The notes beneath the pieces are model-generated. The model was not told the origin of the DNA. It did no database searches and saw only the letters and a list, made by a program, of their open reading frames with translations. Shown one piece after another: positions 18,420 through 26,326 of a stretch of DNA of 64,000 nt; position 1 is the first letter of the stretch, and each line of letters starts with the position of its first letter. A program made the translations under genes and the position numbers. The stretch comes from Devosia aquimaris (lineage in GTDB: Bacteria; Pseudomonadota; Alphaproteobacteria; Rhizobiales; Devosiaceae), in contig NZ_JAIEZN010000001.1 in assembly GCF_020169335.1 (NCBI RefSeq), positions 327,426-391,425 of the forward strand, in the 5' to 3' direction.

Positions 18420-18695
18420 CCGCGCAATGTCGTCGAGGTGAAGCACCGCAAGGGAGCCATGGGCAGCCAGGAGATCTGCAGCTTCCTCGTCGGCTGGCAC
18501 AAGGACGACAAGGGCCTCTATGTCAGCACCGGCGGGTTCTCCAAGGACGCGCGCTATGAGGCGGAGCGGGCCAGCATTCCCCTCTCGCCCATGGACATCG
18601 ACGAGCTCGTCGCCGCGCTGATCGAGAACTACGACGCCTTGGACAACGAGACCAAGCAGCTGCCGCCGCTACGCCGGCTGTATTGGCCGATCTAA
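18420..18695 (+). pseudogene. C-terminal remnant of an Mrr-type restriction endonuclease
   Basis: From about 18420 the frame reads PRNVVEVKHRKGAMG, SQEICSFLVGWHKDDKGLY, VSTGGFSKDARYEAERAS, ending LPPLRRLYWPI and TAA at 18693-18695. This is the C-terminal part of a type IV Mrr-like endonuclease, including the V-x-VKH strand of the PD-(D/E)XK core. The N-terminal part is missing: upstream sequence is the end of the helicase gene plus 130 bp of unrecognised DNA. An 85-aa product from ATG 18438 is possible but would lack the active site. Confidence 0.7.
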
Positions 18696-18881
18696 CTAGA
18701 TGCGGCAATACGGATCGAGCATGACCCATACTGGCCTGGTGCCATTTCAAGTTTTCAGCCGCGATCTAGGCGATCGCCCGATGTGGGCGCAACTTTCTGC
18801 AGTCACCTGCGACACTCCGTCGAGCGTTTCGCTATAAAATGAAACATGAAGGCCAGACGTGTGTCTGGTCCCGCGTGTGAC

Positions 18882-19244
18882 ATGACTATGCTCGATATTC
18901 CCCGCCATCTCGAAGACGATTTTCCCATGACGCTCGAAGTGGCGTGCGAGGTGGAATTCGGTGGTGCGATCAAGCCAGCTAGTCTCCGGGCCGAGCATAG
19001 GCGCGGAAATCTGGTCCTCGAAAAAGTAGGACGCACTCACCTCGTCACACGCAATGCAATCAGGGATATGCGTCGCAAGTGTCAGTTGGACCCACAGGTA
19101 AGGGACCTAGGCTTTGGCTCCAGCCGGAGCGCAAGAACAGCAACGGAAGCGTCGAGACTGCCCGGTGGGCGATCCGCGACGGCAAGATCAAGCGCAGCAC
19201 GGGATGCCCTCCAGGCGACCTTGCAGGGGCTGAGGCAGCACTAG
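18882..19244 (+). CDS. Putative excisionase / small DNA-binding protein of the island
   Basis: About 120 aa. The core (TLEVACEVEFGGAIKPASL, then GNLVLEKVGRTHLVTRNAIRDM) follows the pattern of the small DNA-binding proteins that precede tyrosine integrases in rhizobial islands, where a winged-helix segment is followed by a disordered Ser/Arg-rich tail. The tail overlaps the start of the integrase in another frame for 166 bp. ATGs at 18846, 18882 and 18888 are possible starts. A role in excision or as recombination directionality factor is inferred from family and position. Confidence 0.62.
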   Translation: MTMLDIPRHLEDDFPMTLEVACEVEFGGAIKPASLRAEHRRGNLVLEKVGRTHLVTRNAIRDMRRKCQLDPQVRDLGFGSSRSARTATEASRLPGGRSATARSSAARDALQATLQGLRQH

Positions 19245-20242
19245 CGGAATACATCACCCAGAAGCACGATCCTCGCCGCAACGTCGGCCAGCCGTCGCAC
19301 GTGCTGATCGTCGACGTGCTCAACGTCTACGCCCGCGACGTTGCTCGCTTGCACGCGCGTCCGAGGGAATCGGCCGCAATGATAGCCAGGTTGGCGTCAT
19401 GGTGGGGGAACCCGCTTGAAGCATCCCGGAAAGCCATCGGGCCCAAACCGGTGCTGACCGGCTTCGTCAGCGACATCAATGCCGCCAATTGCCATGCCTA
19501 TGTTACCTTCGTGGGCGCTACCAGATCAGCAAGCCGGGATCTCGAGATGCTCCGGGCGGCTCTTCGGCACGCCCAGGAACAGCGGGTGTTGGAAGGGACA
19601 GTGAACGTGACGCTGCCGCCTAAGTCCAAGCCGCGTGAACGCTGGCTGACGCGGTCCGAGGTCGCAAAGCTCGTTTGGACAGCCTGGCGGGGAGGAAGGG
19701 CAGCAAACGGTCGGTCAGGGGAGGGCGACAATTGGCACATGCGGCGGCACCTGGCACGGTTCATTCTGCTAGCCGTCTACACCGGGTCCCGACGTGGCGA
19801 CGTCCTGAATGCCTCGTTCGTGCACAGCGTCGACCATGGCTACATCGATCTGGAGCGCGGCGTCTGGACGCGAAAGGCCTCTTCGAAACTTGCAACGAAG
19901 AAAAAGCAGACGACTATACCGCTACCGCTTGGCCTGCTCGCCCATCTCAGGCGTTGGCGCCGCGCTGGTCAGACCTTCGCGGTCGAGTTCAACGGCAGGA
20001 AAGTCGACAACATCAGCAAGGCCTTTCGCGCCCTGGTTGCTGAGTGCGGTCTAGATAAGGGAGTCATCCCCCATGCTCTCCGACATACCGCGGTGACCTG
20101 GGCAATGCAGAACGGTATCGAGCTTTGGGAGGCCGCAGGTTATTTCGGCATGACGGTGCAGACCTTGATGGAGGTTTACGGGCACCATCATCCCGATCAC
20201 CTCAAGGGTGCTGCTGCAGCGATGGGCAAGCGCAAGAGGTAA
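19079..20242 (+). CDS. int: Tyrosine-type site-specific integrase of the island
   Basis: A 387-aa tyrosine recombinase. The N-terminal part (1-60, GPRLWLQPERKNSNG) is an arm-binding-like domain; residues 85-190 are the SAM-like core-binding domain; the catalytic domain carries TGSRRGD (first Arg) near 240, HALRHTAVTW (His-x-x-Arg) near 330, and GYFGMTVQTLMEVYGHHHPDH with the nucleophile Tyr and the conserved His. It ends 38 bp before the right att repeat, the standard position for an integrase that targets the neighbouring tRNA. The start GTG 19079 lies inside the excisionase gene. Confidence 0.93.
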   Translation: MSVGPTGKGPRLWLQPERKNSNGSVETARWAIRDGKIKRSTGCPPGDLAGAEAALAEYITQKHDPRRNVGQPSHVLIVDVLNVYARDVARLHARPRESAAMIARLASWWGNPLEASRKAIGPKPVLTGFVSDINAANCHAYVTFVGATRSASRDLEMLRAALRHAQEQRVLEGTVNVTLPPKSKPRERWLTRSEVAKLVWTAWRGGRAANGRSGEGDNWHMRRHLARFILLAVYTGSRRGDVLNASFVHSVDHGYIDLERGVWTRKASSKLATKKKQTTIPLPLGLLAHLRRWRRAGQTFAVEFNGRKVDNISKAFRALVAECGLDKGVIPHALRHTAVTWAMQNGIELWEAAGYFGMTVQTLMEVYGHHHPDHLKGAAAAMGKRKR

Positions 20243-20255
20243 CGATCCGGGCAAA

Positions 20256-20277
20256 CCCTGTCGGTAACCCTGTCGGT
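20256..20277 (+). repeat. Tandem CTGTCGG pair, right island end
   Basis: CCCTGTCGGT occurs twice, with CTGTCGG at 20258 and 20270, 12 bp apart and ending 4 bp before the att repeat. It matches the pair at 162-184 in sequence, spacing and orientation. Probable arm-type sites for the integrase. Confidence 0.55.
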
Positions 20278-20280
20278 GTA

Positions 20281-20312
20281 AAAAACCCCGACGTCCGAAG
20301 ACGCCGGGGTTG
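20281..20312 (-). terminator. Intrinsic terminator of tRNA-Pro
   Basis: On the minus strand CCCCGGCGTC and GACGTCGGGG pair (one G-U) around a TTCG tetraloop and end in TTTTT. It lies 2 bp after the tRNA CCA end. The same terminator is duplicated at the left island end. Confidence 0.85.
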
Positions 20313-20367
20313 ATTGGTCGGAGTAGAGTGATTCGAACACTCGACCCCCTGCTCCCGAAGCAGGTGC
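20281..20367. repeat. Island-end direct repeat (att), right copy
   Basis: Identical to 1-87. It supplies the 3' portion and terminator of the intact tRNA-Pro gene at 20315-20391. The distance between the copies (20,280 bp) is the size of the island. Confidence 0.95.
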
Positions 20368-20391
20368 GCTACCAGGCTGCGCTATACTCCG
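20315..20391 (-). tRNA. tRNA-Pro (anticodon CGG)
   Basis: The 77-nt gene has acceptor CGGAGTA/TACTCCG, discriminator A and encoded CCA, a GGTAGCGC D loop, anticodon stem CCTGC/GCAGG with loop TTCGGGA (anticodon CGG, reading CCG), and T loop TTCGAAT. It is the integration target; bases 20315-20367 come from the island-borne repeat and bases 20368-20391 from the chromosome. Confidence 0.95.
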
Positions 20392-20567
20392 TCAAAGTCG
20401 CGACACGGGAAGGATCGGCGGACGGGCCCAGCTGGGCGTGTCGGCCATCGCGATGAGCCGGGTTATAGCTGCGCTTGCCCCGCCGTTCAAGCGCTTCGCA
20501 CAGGCTTTTTACGCAGTCGCTGACCGAGTTGCGAAGCAAAGTTAAACCGTGTAGGAACCGCGCCAGT

Positions 20568-20642
<75 letters not shown>

Positions 20643-20792
20643 GCGCATGGCCCGGTAGCCGCCCCGCGAACACCCAGCAAGACCTGCCGACCCAGGCTGG
20701 GTTCCGCACATTGACAATGAACTCTGTGGCGCTGGGCTTTGCTTGCGGCAATGGCGTGGCCTGCTGCCAGACCGGCAGGCGCGGCAGAACGC

Positions 20793-21314
20793 TCATTGTG
20801 ATGCGGTAGGCCTCCAGTGCAGCAGGATTTCCCGCTCCCCAGCGTCATCTGTCCGTTCTTCCACGACCCGCATGCCGATCTTTTCCAGCACACGCAGCGA
20901 GGCCCGGTTTTCTGGAGCCACGGTTGCGATGACAAGACCGAGCGCATGGTGCGTGCTGCCATAGGAGAGCAAGGCCCTGGCGGCTTCCTGCGCATATCCC
21001 TTGCCCCAATGCTCCCGGAGAAAAGCATATTTGAGCTCTGGCTCAACTTGACCATCGGGATGGACGAGGCCGCAGCAGCCCACTACTCGGCGGTCTTCGC
21101 GGTGCTCGACCGCATACATGCCGTAACCGCGAGACCGGTAGTTGGCCGCGTTCTTGTCGATCCAGAACAGACAATCCGCCCTTTGGAGCGGACGTCCGTC
21201 TCCAACCCAGCGCATTGCCTCGGCATCGCCGTAGACGGCAAGAATCGCGTCGACGTCGTCGGCGCGCCACTTGCGAATGCGCAGACGTTCCGTCGTTGCG
21301 ATGTCGTTTGACAT
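20793..21314 (-). CDS. GNAT N-acetyltransferase (RimJ/RimL type)
   Basis: A 173-aa GNAT protein: TERLRIRKWRADDVDAIL at the N terminus is typical of the RimJ/RimL branch, and REHWGKGYAQEAARALL near residue 100 is the acetyl-CoA-binding motif A. Members acetylate protein N termini, amines or small molecules; the substrate here is unknown. I chose ATG 21314 because GGGAGG lies 7 bp upstream; an ATG at 21338 has none. It stands alone between tRNA-Gln and the DUF899 gene. Confidence 0.85.
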   Translation of the reverse strand: MSNDIATTERLRIRKWRADDVDAILAVYGDAEAMRWVGDGRPLQRADCLFWIDKNAANYRSRGYGMYAVEHREDRRVVGCCGLVHPDGQVEPELKYAFLREHWGKGYAQEAARALLSYGSTHHALGLVIATVAPENRASLRVLEKIGMRVVEERTDDAGEREILLHWRPTASQ

Positions 21315-21553
21315 TTGAGCCTCCCTGAACCCAATCAAAACCCGAAGGCCGTTTCGCGCCTTTGATCGCGTTATGCGTCAAGCCGCATTGCAAATGTCCC
21401 AGCCCCTGAGCCCGCCAGTTCTGGCCTGCGGCGGTTGGTGGGGGGCAGGCAAGGCGATACCAAGGCATCGGCAGGCCAGCCCTCCAGCGTCCTTGAAAAG
21501 TTCTTCCAACGCAGGGGCGTGTGGGCAACCGCGCCTTGTTGCCCGGCCTGTCC

Positions 21554-22252
21554 CTATCGATAGCGGTCGTGGTGCCGGACCCAATCCATGCCTTCGCCCT
21601 CGTTTCGGCCCTTGGGCGCAATGTCGAGCATCGCATAGGTTCCCATCATGACTTCAACACCGCGCCCATAGGTCGAGTAGGTGCGGAAGACGCGGCCCTC
21701 AGCGTCCTTGTAGAAGGCGCTGACGCCGGGCCACTCCTCCCCGGTCATGTCCCACATGCCGAAATTGTAGTCGATGTGTCCGCTGGCGATCTCTTCCGGC
21801 GAGAAGCTGACGCGAAAATCGAAGTTAAACGTGTTGTCGTGGGACGAGACCCATTCGAATGCCCAGCCCATGCGGGCGCGATAGGCGTCAATCTCGGCCA
21901 GGGTGGCTCTGGAGACAGCGACCATGGTGACGTCATGGTTGGCCAGATGCTTGTTCATGCCATCAGTGTGGTCGGCCATAAAGGAGCAGCTCTTGCAGCC
22001 CTGGCGCCAGCCCGAGGGAAACATGAAATGCTGGATGATCAGCTGCGACCGACCATCGAACAGGTCAGCCAGGGTCTTTGGCCCGTCGGTCGAGGCGAAC
22101 ACATAGTCCTTTTCGACCGCGACCCAGGGCAAAGCGAGCCGTTTCTGCGCGACCGCGTCTCGAAGCCTGGTGAGTTCCTTTTCGGCGCTGAGAAGCTGTC
22201 GCCGGCTTTCCAGCCACTGCTCTTCAGAAACCACCTCGTGCTGCAGGGTCAT
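21554..22252 (-). CDS. DUF899 thioredoxin-like protein
   Basis: A 232-aa protein of the DUF899 family: SEEQWLESRRQLLSAEKELTR at the N terminus, QLIIQHFMFPSGWRQGCKSCSFMADH near residues 75-100 with a C-x-x-C motif in a thioredoxin-like fold, and the typical DYNFGMWD and GVSAFYKD segments. The biochemical function is not established. I chose ATG 22252, preceded by AAAGGACA. Its start overlaps the stop of the upstream membrane-protein gene by 4 bp, so the two are cotranslated. Confidence 0.85.
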   Translation of the reverse strand: MTLQHEVVSEEQWLESRRQLLSAEKELTRLRDAVAQKRLALPWVAVEKDYVFASTDGPKTLADLFDGRSQLIIQHFMFPSGWRQGCKSCSFMADHTDGMNKHLANHDVTMVAVSRATLAEIDAYRARMGWAFEWVSSHDNTFNFDFRVSFSPEEIASGHIDYNFGMWDMTGEEWPGVSAFYKDAEGRVFRTYSTYGRGVEVMMGTYAMLDIAPKGRNEGEGMDWVRHHDRYR

Positions 22253-22539
22253 AGTTCGGTGTCCTTTGATTGGGGTGCTTGTCCGTCCAAACCTTGCCCC
22301 GCCAGGGTCAGCCATGCCGGTAGATGAACAATGGCCATCAACAGGTACATCAGGCCCATGTCGTCGAACGCAAACGTCGGGGACGTCGACACACACAGGC
22401 TGCTGAAGCCGGGGTTGAGAAGCATGAGGCAAGCAAGCGTGCCGAAGGCGGGTGCTGCCGCCAGACGAAGCCATGTCGCCAGTCTCGCTTCGAAATGGGG
22501 CCTGCGGCGGTTGCCGGCATGGATCTGGTCGGTGGACAT
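22249..22539 (-). CDS. Small membrane protein, 96 aa
   Basis: From ATG 22539 the protein has two hydrophobic segments, LRLAAAPAFGTLACLMLLNPG (about 25-45) and GLMYLLMAIVHLPAWLTLAG (about 60-80), so it is probably an inner-membrane protein. No family is recognised. It overlaps the DUF899 start by 4 bp and has the GAGTTACA box about 50 bp upstream. Confidence 0.6.
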   Translation of the reverse strand: MSTDQIHAGNRRRPHFEARLATWLRLAAAPAFGTLACLMLLNPGFSSLCVSTSPTFAFDDMGLMYLLMAIVHLPAWLTLAGQGLDGQAPQSKDTEL

Positions 22540-22590
22540 GCTGATCTCGGTTTGGATGACCAACGATAGTGACGCCACGACCACGGATGT

Positions 22591-22606
22591 GAGTTACATA
22601 TTTGGC
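22591..22606 (-). promoter_or_regulatory. GAGTTACA-NN-TYTGGC box, copy 1
   Basis: GAGTTACATATTTGGC on the plus strand, or GCCAAATATGTAACTC reading toward the minus-strand gene that starts at 22539. The same box recurs at 24671 and 26247, each upstream of a minus-strand gene. Probably a regulator site or a promoter element. Confidence 0.5.
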
Positions 22607-22738
22607 ATGAAAGCCGGCTGGCACCGCCACGGTATTGCGCCCGGCGCGCCAACGGGTATTGGAGCTAGTCCGTAATGACCTTTCGCTCGCGCTGGTGCAG
22701 CGACTAGATTTCAGGTCGAGCAACGTTCGACGGTGCCC

Positions 22739-23947
22739 ATGGACTCAAATCTGAATGCAGCAGCTTTGGCACTTTCCCATGGCGATGTCCTGGGTGCGCT
22801 CAACCGCATAGCTCTCCGCGACGACGCAGACGCGCTGGCCATGCGCGGCATCGCCATGGCGCAACTGGGAGAGCTGCCTCGGGCCCGCGACCTGCTGCGG
22901 GCGGCGGCGAAGGCCTTTGGCCCGTCGGAAAGTGTCGCCAGGGCGCGCTGCATCCTCGCCGAAGCAGAGATTGCCCTGGTGTCGCGCGATCTGGCCTGGC
23001 CAGTGGAAAACCTGGAGTCAGCAGGGCAAACCCTGCTGGAGAGGGGTGACCTGGGCAATGCGGCACATGCCGCCATTACTGCTGCCCGCCGGCATCTGCT
23101 GCTGGGGCATCTCGATCTTGCCACCACGCGGCTTGCCGGACTGGATAGCCAGTCTCTGCCCCCGGCACTGGCCGCGCGCAGAGATCTGGTGCTGGCCGGC
23201 ATCGACATCAGGCGCAAGCATGCCGTTGCAGCGCGGTCAGCGCTCGCCCGGGCGCAGAGCGCCGCACGCCAGTCCGGCATAGCCGGCCTCGTCGATGAAG
23301 TGGCGGCAGCGCAATGGTCCCTGGATGAGCCTGCTGCCGTGCTCCATCAATCCGGAACCATCCGCCCCATCCTGCTCGACGAGGTCGAGCGCGTACTGGC
23401 GTCCAAGGCGATGGTTGTCGATGCAACCAGCAACACCCTGCGCAGCGGTCCAAACACGCTATCCCTCGCGTCGCGTCCCATATTGATGGGTTTGGCTGTG
23501 GCGCTGGCGGAAGCCTGGCCTGGTGTCGCGGCGCGGGAATCTCTGCTCGCCCGGGTTTTCGGGGCTCGGCATGTCGATGAGTCGCATCGGACGCGCCTGC
23601 GCGTGGAAATTGCGCGCCTGCGAAAGCTCGTTGCGCCGATGGCGCGGCTGTCAGCGGCCCCTCATGGCTACCGCCTCGTGTCGGAAGCCGGAGACGTCGT
23701 CATCCTGAGCCACCCCATGGGCGGACAGGACGCCCAGATCATGGCGCTGCTGGCGGATGGAGAGTTGTGGGCGAGCTCGGCGATCGCCCTTGTTCTGGGC
23801 TTGAGCACACGCTCGGTGCAACGGTCCTTGCAGGCCCTGCAGGCGACCGGGAAGATCCAGTCGGTCGGCCGCGCCCGCACCATACGCTGGACCATATTGG
23901 CCGCACCCGGCTTTCCCATGAGCCTGATGCTGCCCGGGGCCAGCTGA
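22739..23947 (+). CDS. Winged-helix/TPR-like transcriptional regulator
   Basis: About 402 aa. The N-terminal two thirds are alanine-rich repeats of short helices (TPR-like, residues 5-200). Residues 230-310 hold an OmpR-like winged helix (GVAARESLLARVFGARHVDESHRTRL), and residues 335-380 a second helix-turn-helix (SSAIALVLGLSTRSVQRSLQAL). It is divergent from the DUF899 operon and is a likely local regulator, perhaps acting through the GAGTTACA box. ATG 22739 is preferred over GTG 22733. Confidence 0.72.
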   Translation: MDSNLNAAALALSHGDVLGALNRIALRDDADALAMRGIAMAQLGELPRARDLLRAAAKAFGPSESVARARCILAEAEIALVSRDLAWPVENLESAGQTLLERGDLGNAAHAAITAARRHLLLGHLDLATTRLAGLDSQSLPPALAARRDLVLAGIDIRRKHAVAARSALARAQSAARQSGIAGLVDEVAAAQWSLDEPAAVLHQSGTIRPILLDEVERVLASKAMVVDATSNTLRSGPNTLSLASRPILMGLAVALAEAWPGVAARESLLARVFGARHVDESHRTRLRVEIARLRKLVAPMARLSAAPHGYRLVSEAGDVVILSHPMGGQDAQIMALLADGELWASSAIALVLGLSTRSVQRSLQALQATGKIQSVGRARTIRWTILAAPGFPMSLMLPGAS

Positions 23948-23951
23948 CGCT

Positions 23952-24572
23952 TCAGCCCCGGCGGACAATCCTGACAAGACCGCTATTGCCGCCGCCGCAG
24001 TAAAAGCGGTCACCACCGTCTGACTCAAGACCGGACACGCTCATGCCAGGCATGTCCAGGGTTGCGAGGTCGGCCCCCGTATCGGGATCGATGCGGGCCA
24101 GGCCGCCACTGCCATCGTCGGAATAACCGTGCCAGAGTTGACCATCGACCCATGTCACACCGGTCACGAATCTCTTGGTGGCGATGACGCGGATCGTGGC
24201 GCCCGAGCTGGGATCGATCTGGACGATCCGTCGCCCCCGATACTGCCCCACCCAGAGGAAGCCATCGGCCCAGGCGAGGCCAGAATCCGTGCCGCCGCCG
24301 GGTGCCGGAAGTGTTGCGACCACGGCGCCGGTTGCCGGATCGACCTTCTGGATCACGTCATTGGCAATCTGAAACAGGTGCTGACCATCAAATGCGGTGC
24401 CGGCATGGGCAGCCACCGGCAAGGCGCGCTTCTCAGCGCCATCGACCGGATCGAAGGCGCGGACATGCGTGCCCGTTGCCGCCCAGACGTGCTGGCCGTC
24501 GAATGTGACACCATGCACCGGCCCGGCGGCGTTGGCGGCGAACTCGCCGATGATCTCAGCCTTCTTGTTCAT
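23952..24572 (-). CDS. Beta-propeller protein (YncE/glutamine-cyclotransferase-like)
   Basis: A 206-aa protein made of about five repeats of the kind GQHLFQIANDVIQKVDPATGA and GFLWVGQYRGRRIVQIDPSSG, which form blades of a beta-propeller. There is no signal peptide from the ATG at 24572, so it is probably cytoplasmic. Ligand and role are unknown. Its end lies 4 bp from the convergent regulator gene. A GAGTTACA box lies 98 bp upstream. The 337 bp between this gene and the reductase hold only that box; nothing else was recognised. Confidence 0.72.
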   Translation of the reverse strand: MNKKAEIIGEFAANAAGPVHGVTFDGQHVWAATGTHVRAFDPVDGAEKRALPVAAHAGTAFDGQHLFQIANDVIQKVDPATGAVVATLPAPGGGTDSGLAWADGFLWVGQYRGRRIVQIDPSSGATIRVIATKRFVTGVTWVDGQLWHGYSDDGSGGLARIDPDTGADLATLDMPGMSVSGLESDGGDRFYCGGGNSGLVRIVRRG

Positions 24573-24670
24573 TGCCCGGCACCCAACTCCAATGCTTCCG
24601 GCGCCGATCCGAGAGGTTACCTTCGCGCGCCGGCAAGCCTCGATTGATAGCAGCCCGGCGGTCAAGACAG

Positions 24671-24686
24671 GAGTTACAAATCTGGC
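24671..24686 (-). promoter_or_regulatory. GAGTTACA-NN-TYTGGC box, copy 2
   Basis: GAGTTACAAATCTGGC, 98 bp upstream of the beta-propeller gene and oriented as in copies 1 and 3. Confidence 0.5.
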
Positions 24687-24939
24687 GGCATTGTCCTTGG
24701 CCCGCCTTTAGCGGGGGCCGACGCAGCCTGAACGGGGCTCTGCCCAGCCGCGTCGGGCGGCGCGAAAGCCCAATAGTCACCGAGGGTTTTTGCGGGATCG
24801 CCTGGTGCCGCACTGGTCAGGACAGGCAGCAAAGGTGCGTGCCTTTGCAGGAATGAAAGACCCATTGCAGTCTTGAGGCTGTCGATCAGCCGCTGGCCCG
24901 TCTAGCTCAATGCGACTGCTATCCATCATGAGTGCAAAT

Positions 24940-25932
24940 ATGAAAACGACCAGGATTGACCAGCTCCCTGTCTCCGAAATCGCGCTTGGTACCATGCTCT
25001 TTGGTGCCAGCATCGACGAGGCGCTATCTCGCAAGATGCTGGATGTGTTCGTCGGAATGGGCGGAAACTTCCTCGATACGGCCAACAACTATGCCTTCTG
25101 GGTGCCCAATGCCCACGCCGGTACGAGCGAGGAGCTCATCGGGCGTTGGCTGAAGGACCGTGGCCGGCGCGATGACATTGTTGTCGCGACAAAGCTGGGC
25201 GCTCGCCCCACACAGCCGGGGGCCGGGCTGGAGAGCATCGAAGGGCTGACCAGGCCCGTCATCATCGCGCAGGCTGAAGCGTCACTCCGGCGTCTCCAGA
25301 CGGACTACATCGACCTCTACTACGCCCATATTGATGATCGGACCACGCCGCTTGAAGAGACCCTTGCCGCGTTCGACCAGCTGGTGAAGGAAGGCAAGGT
25401 CCGCGCCATTGGCTGTTCCAACTACACAGCGTGGCGAATTGCGCAGGCGCGCGAGATCAGCAGGCACGCGGGCTATGCGGAATATCGGGTTCTGCAGCAG
25501 CAATACAGCTATCTGCGTCCCGCACCCACCAGCGAGCTTCGCCTTCACCCCCAAATGGGCCTGCGCGGCGGACACGGCGGCGAGGGCGGGCTGCTGCACG
25601 AGCATCTCGACTACATCCGGATGGACCCCGAATTCCGCATTGTGGCCTACACGCCCATGCTGCGCGGCGCCTATGTCGATCGCAGCCGTTTGCCTGCGGA
25701 ATACCAGACTGGCGCGAATAACGCCCGCCTTGAGGCACTCGGTGCAGTGGCAGCGGAGATTGGCTGCTCTCCCGGCCAGGCGGCGCTGGCCTGGATGATG
25801 CAGTCGTCCCCCTCGATCATTCCACTGGTCGCGGCATCCTCGCTCGAACAGCTGACCGAGAACCTGGACGCTTCAGGTATCACCCTGACAAAGGAACAGT
25901 TCGACCGGCTGGAGGCAGCGGGCAAGAGTTGA
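24940..25932 (+). CDS. Aldo/keto reductase
   Basis: About 330 aa with the AKR TIM-barrel pattern: GTMLFG, FLDTANNYAFW (catalytic Asp and Tyr), VATKLGARP (Lys), YYAHIDDRTTPLEETLAAFDQLVKEGKVRAIGCSN (His in place, then the beta-6 strand), and the C-terminal NADPH-binding part. Substrate is unknown. Starts at 24910, 24928 and 24940 are possible; the conserved region begins at 24940. No operon partner. Confidence 0.87.
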   Translation: MKTTRIDQLPVSEIALGTMLFGASIDEALSRKMLDVFVGMGGNFLDTANNYAFWVPNAHAGTSEELIGRWLKDRGRRDDIVVATKLGARPTQPGAGLESIEGLTRPVIIAQAEASLRRLQTDYIDLYYAHIDDRTTPLEETLAAFDQLVKEGKVRAIGCSNYTAWRIAQAREISRHAGYAEYRVLQQQYSYLRPAPTSELRLHPQMGLRGGHGGEGGLLHEHLDYIRMDPEFRIVAYTPMLRGAYVDRSRLPAEYQTGANNARLEALGAVAAEIGCSPGQAALAWMMQSSPSIIPLVAASSLEQLTENLDASGITLTKEQFDRLEAAGKS

Positions 25933-26035
25933 CGCAATAGCGTGAGGGGCCGAACGCGACGACCTGACCTTGCCGGGCGGAGAGCTTCCAGTGTGATGTC
26001 ACCACAGGGCTTTTCGCTGGATGAAGGCGGCCCGC

Positions 26036-26191
26036 TCACTGGTCGGCGACCTTGTCGACAAAGAGCTCAATACTGTCCCTGAAGGTTCCAATATCTGCCA
26101 GCGTTCGGTCGTCAAACGTGTGCAGAATGTCGACGGCTTGGCGCTTCAGGCGCCAACGCCGGTATCGTGAAAGCCAAACACTGAACACCAC
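26036..26191 (-). CDS. DUF1127 (YjiS-like) small protein, 51 aa
   Basis: A minus-strand frame from GTG 26191 (or GTG 26188) to TGA 26036-26038 encodes a 51-aa protein. It begins VVFSVWLSRYRRWRLKRQ and continues LHTFDDRTLADIGTFRDSI, which is the DUF1127 pattern (arginine-rich helix, then LDDRxLxDIGLxRxxI). Small DUF1127 proteins of alphaproteobacteria act in RNA turnover and phosphate or carbon responses. A GGGAG ribosome site lies 4-7 bp upstream. A GAGTTACA box is 55 bp upstream. Confidence 0.65.
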   Translation of the reverse strand: MVFSVWLSRYRRWRLKRQAVDILHTFDDRTLADIGTFRDSIELFVDKVADQ

Positions 26192-26246
26192 TCCACTCCC
26201 TCGCTGCGGTTGTCCGAGAGAGGTACCAAGGCGTCCATGCCATCGT

Positions 26247-26262
26247 GAGTTACACTTTTGGC
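26247..26262 (-). promoter_or_regulatory. GAGTTACA-NN-TYTGGC box, copy 3
   Basis: GAGTTACACTTTTGGC, 55 bp upstream of the DUF1127 start, oriented toward that gene. Confidence 0.5.
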
Positions 26263-26326
26263 GCGAGTGGGTGAGAACGGCGCTGGCCGTCGCGCGTAGC
26301 TGTGCCGACAGTGGCGGCTGCGTAAG

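Noticed and set aside
24674..24865. 63-codon minus-strand frame upstream of the beta-propeller gene
   Set aside because: No recognisable family, no ribosome site, and it overlaps the GAGTTACA box.
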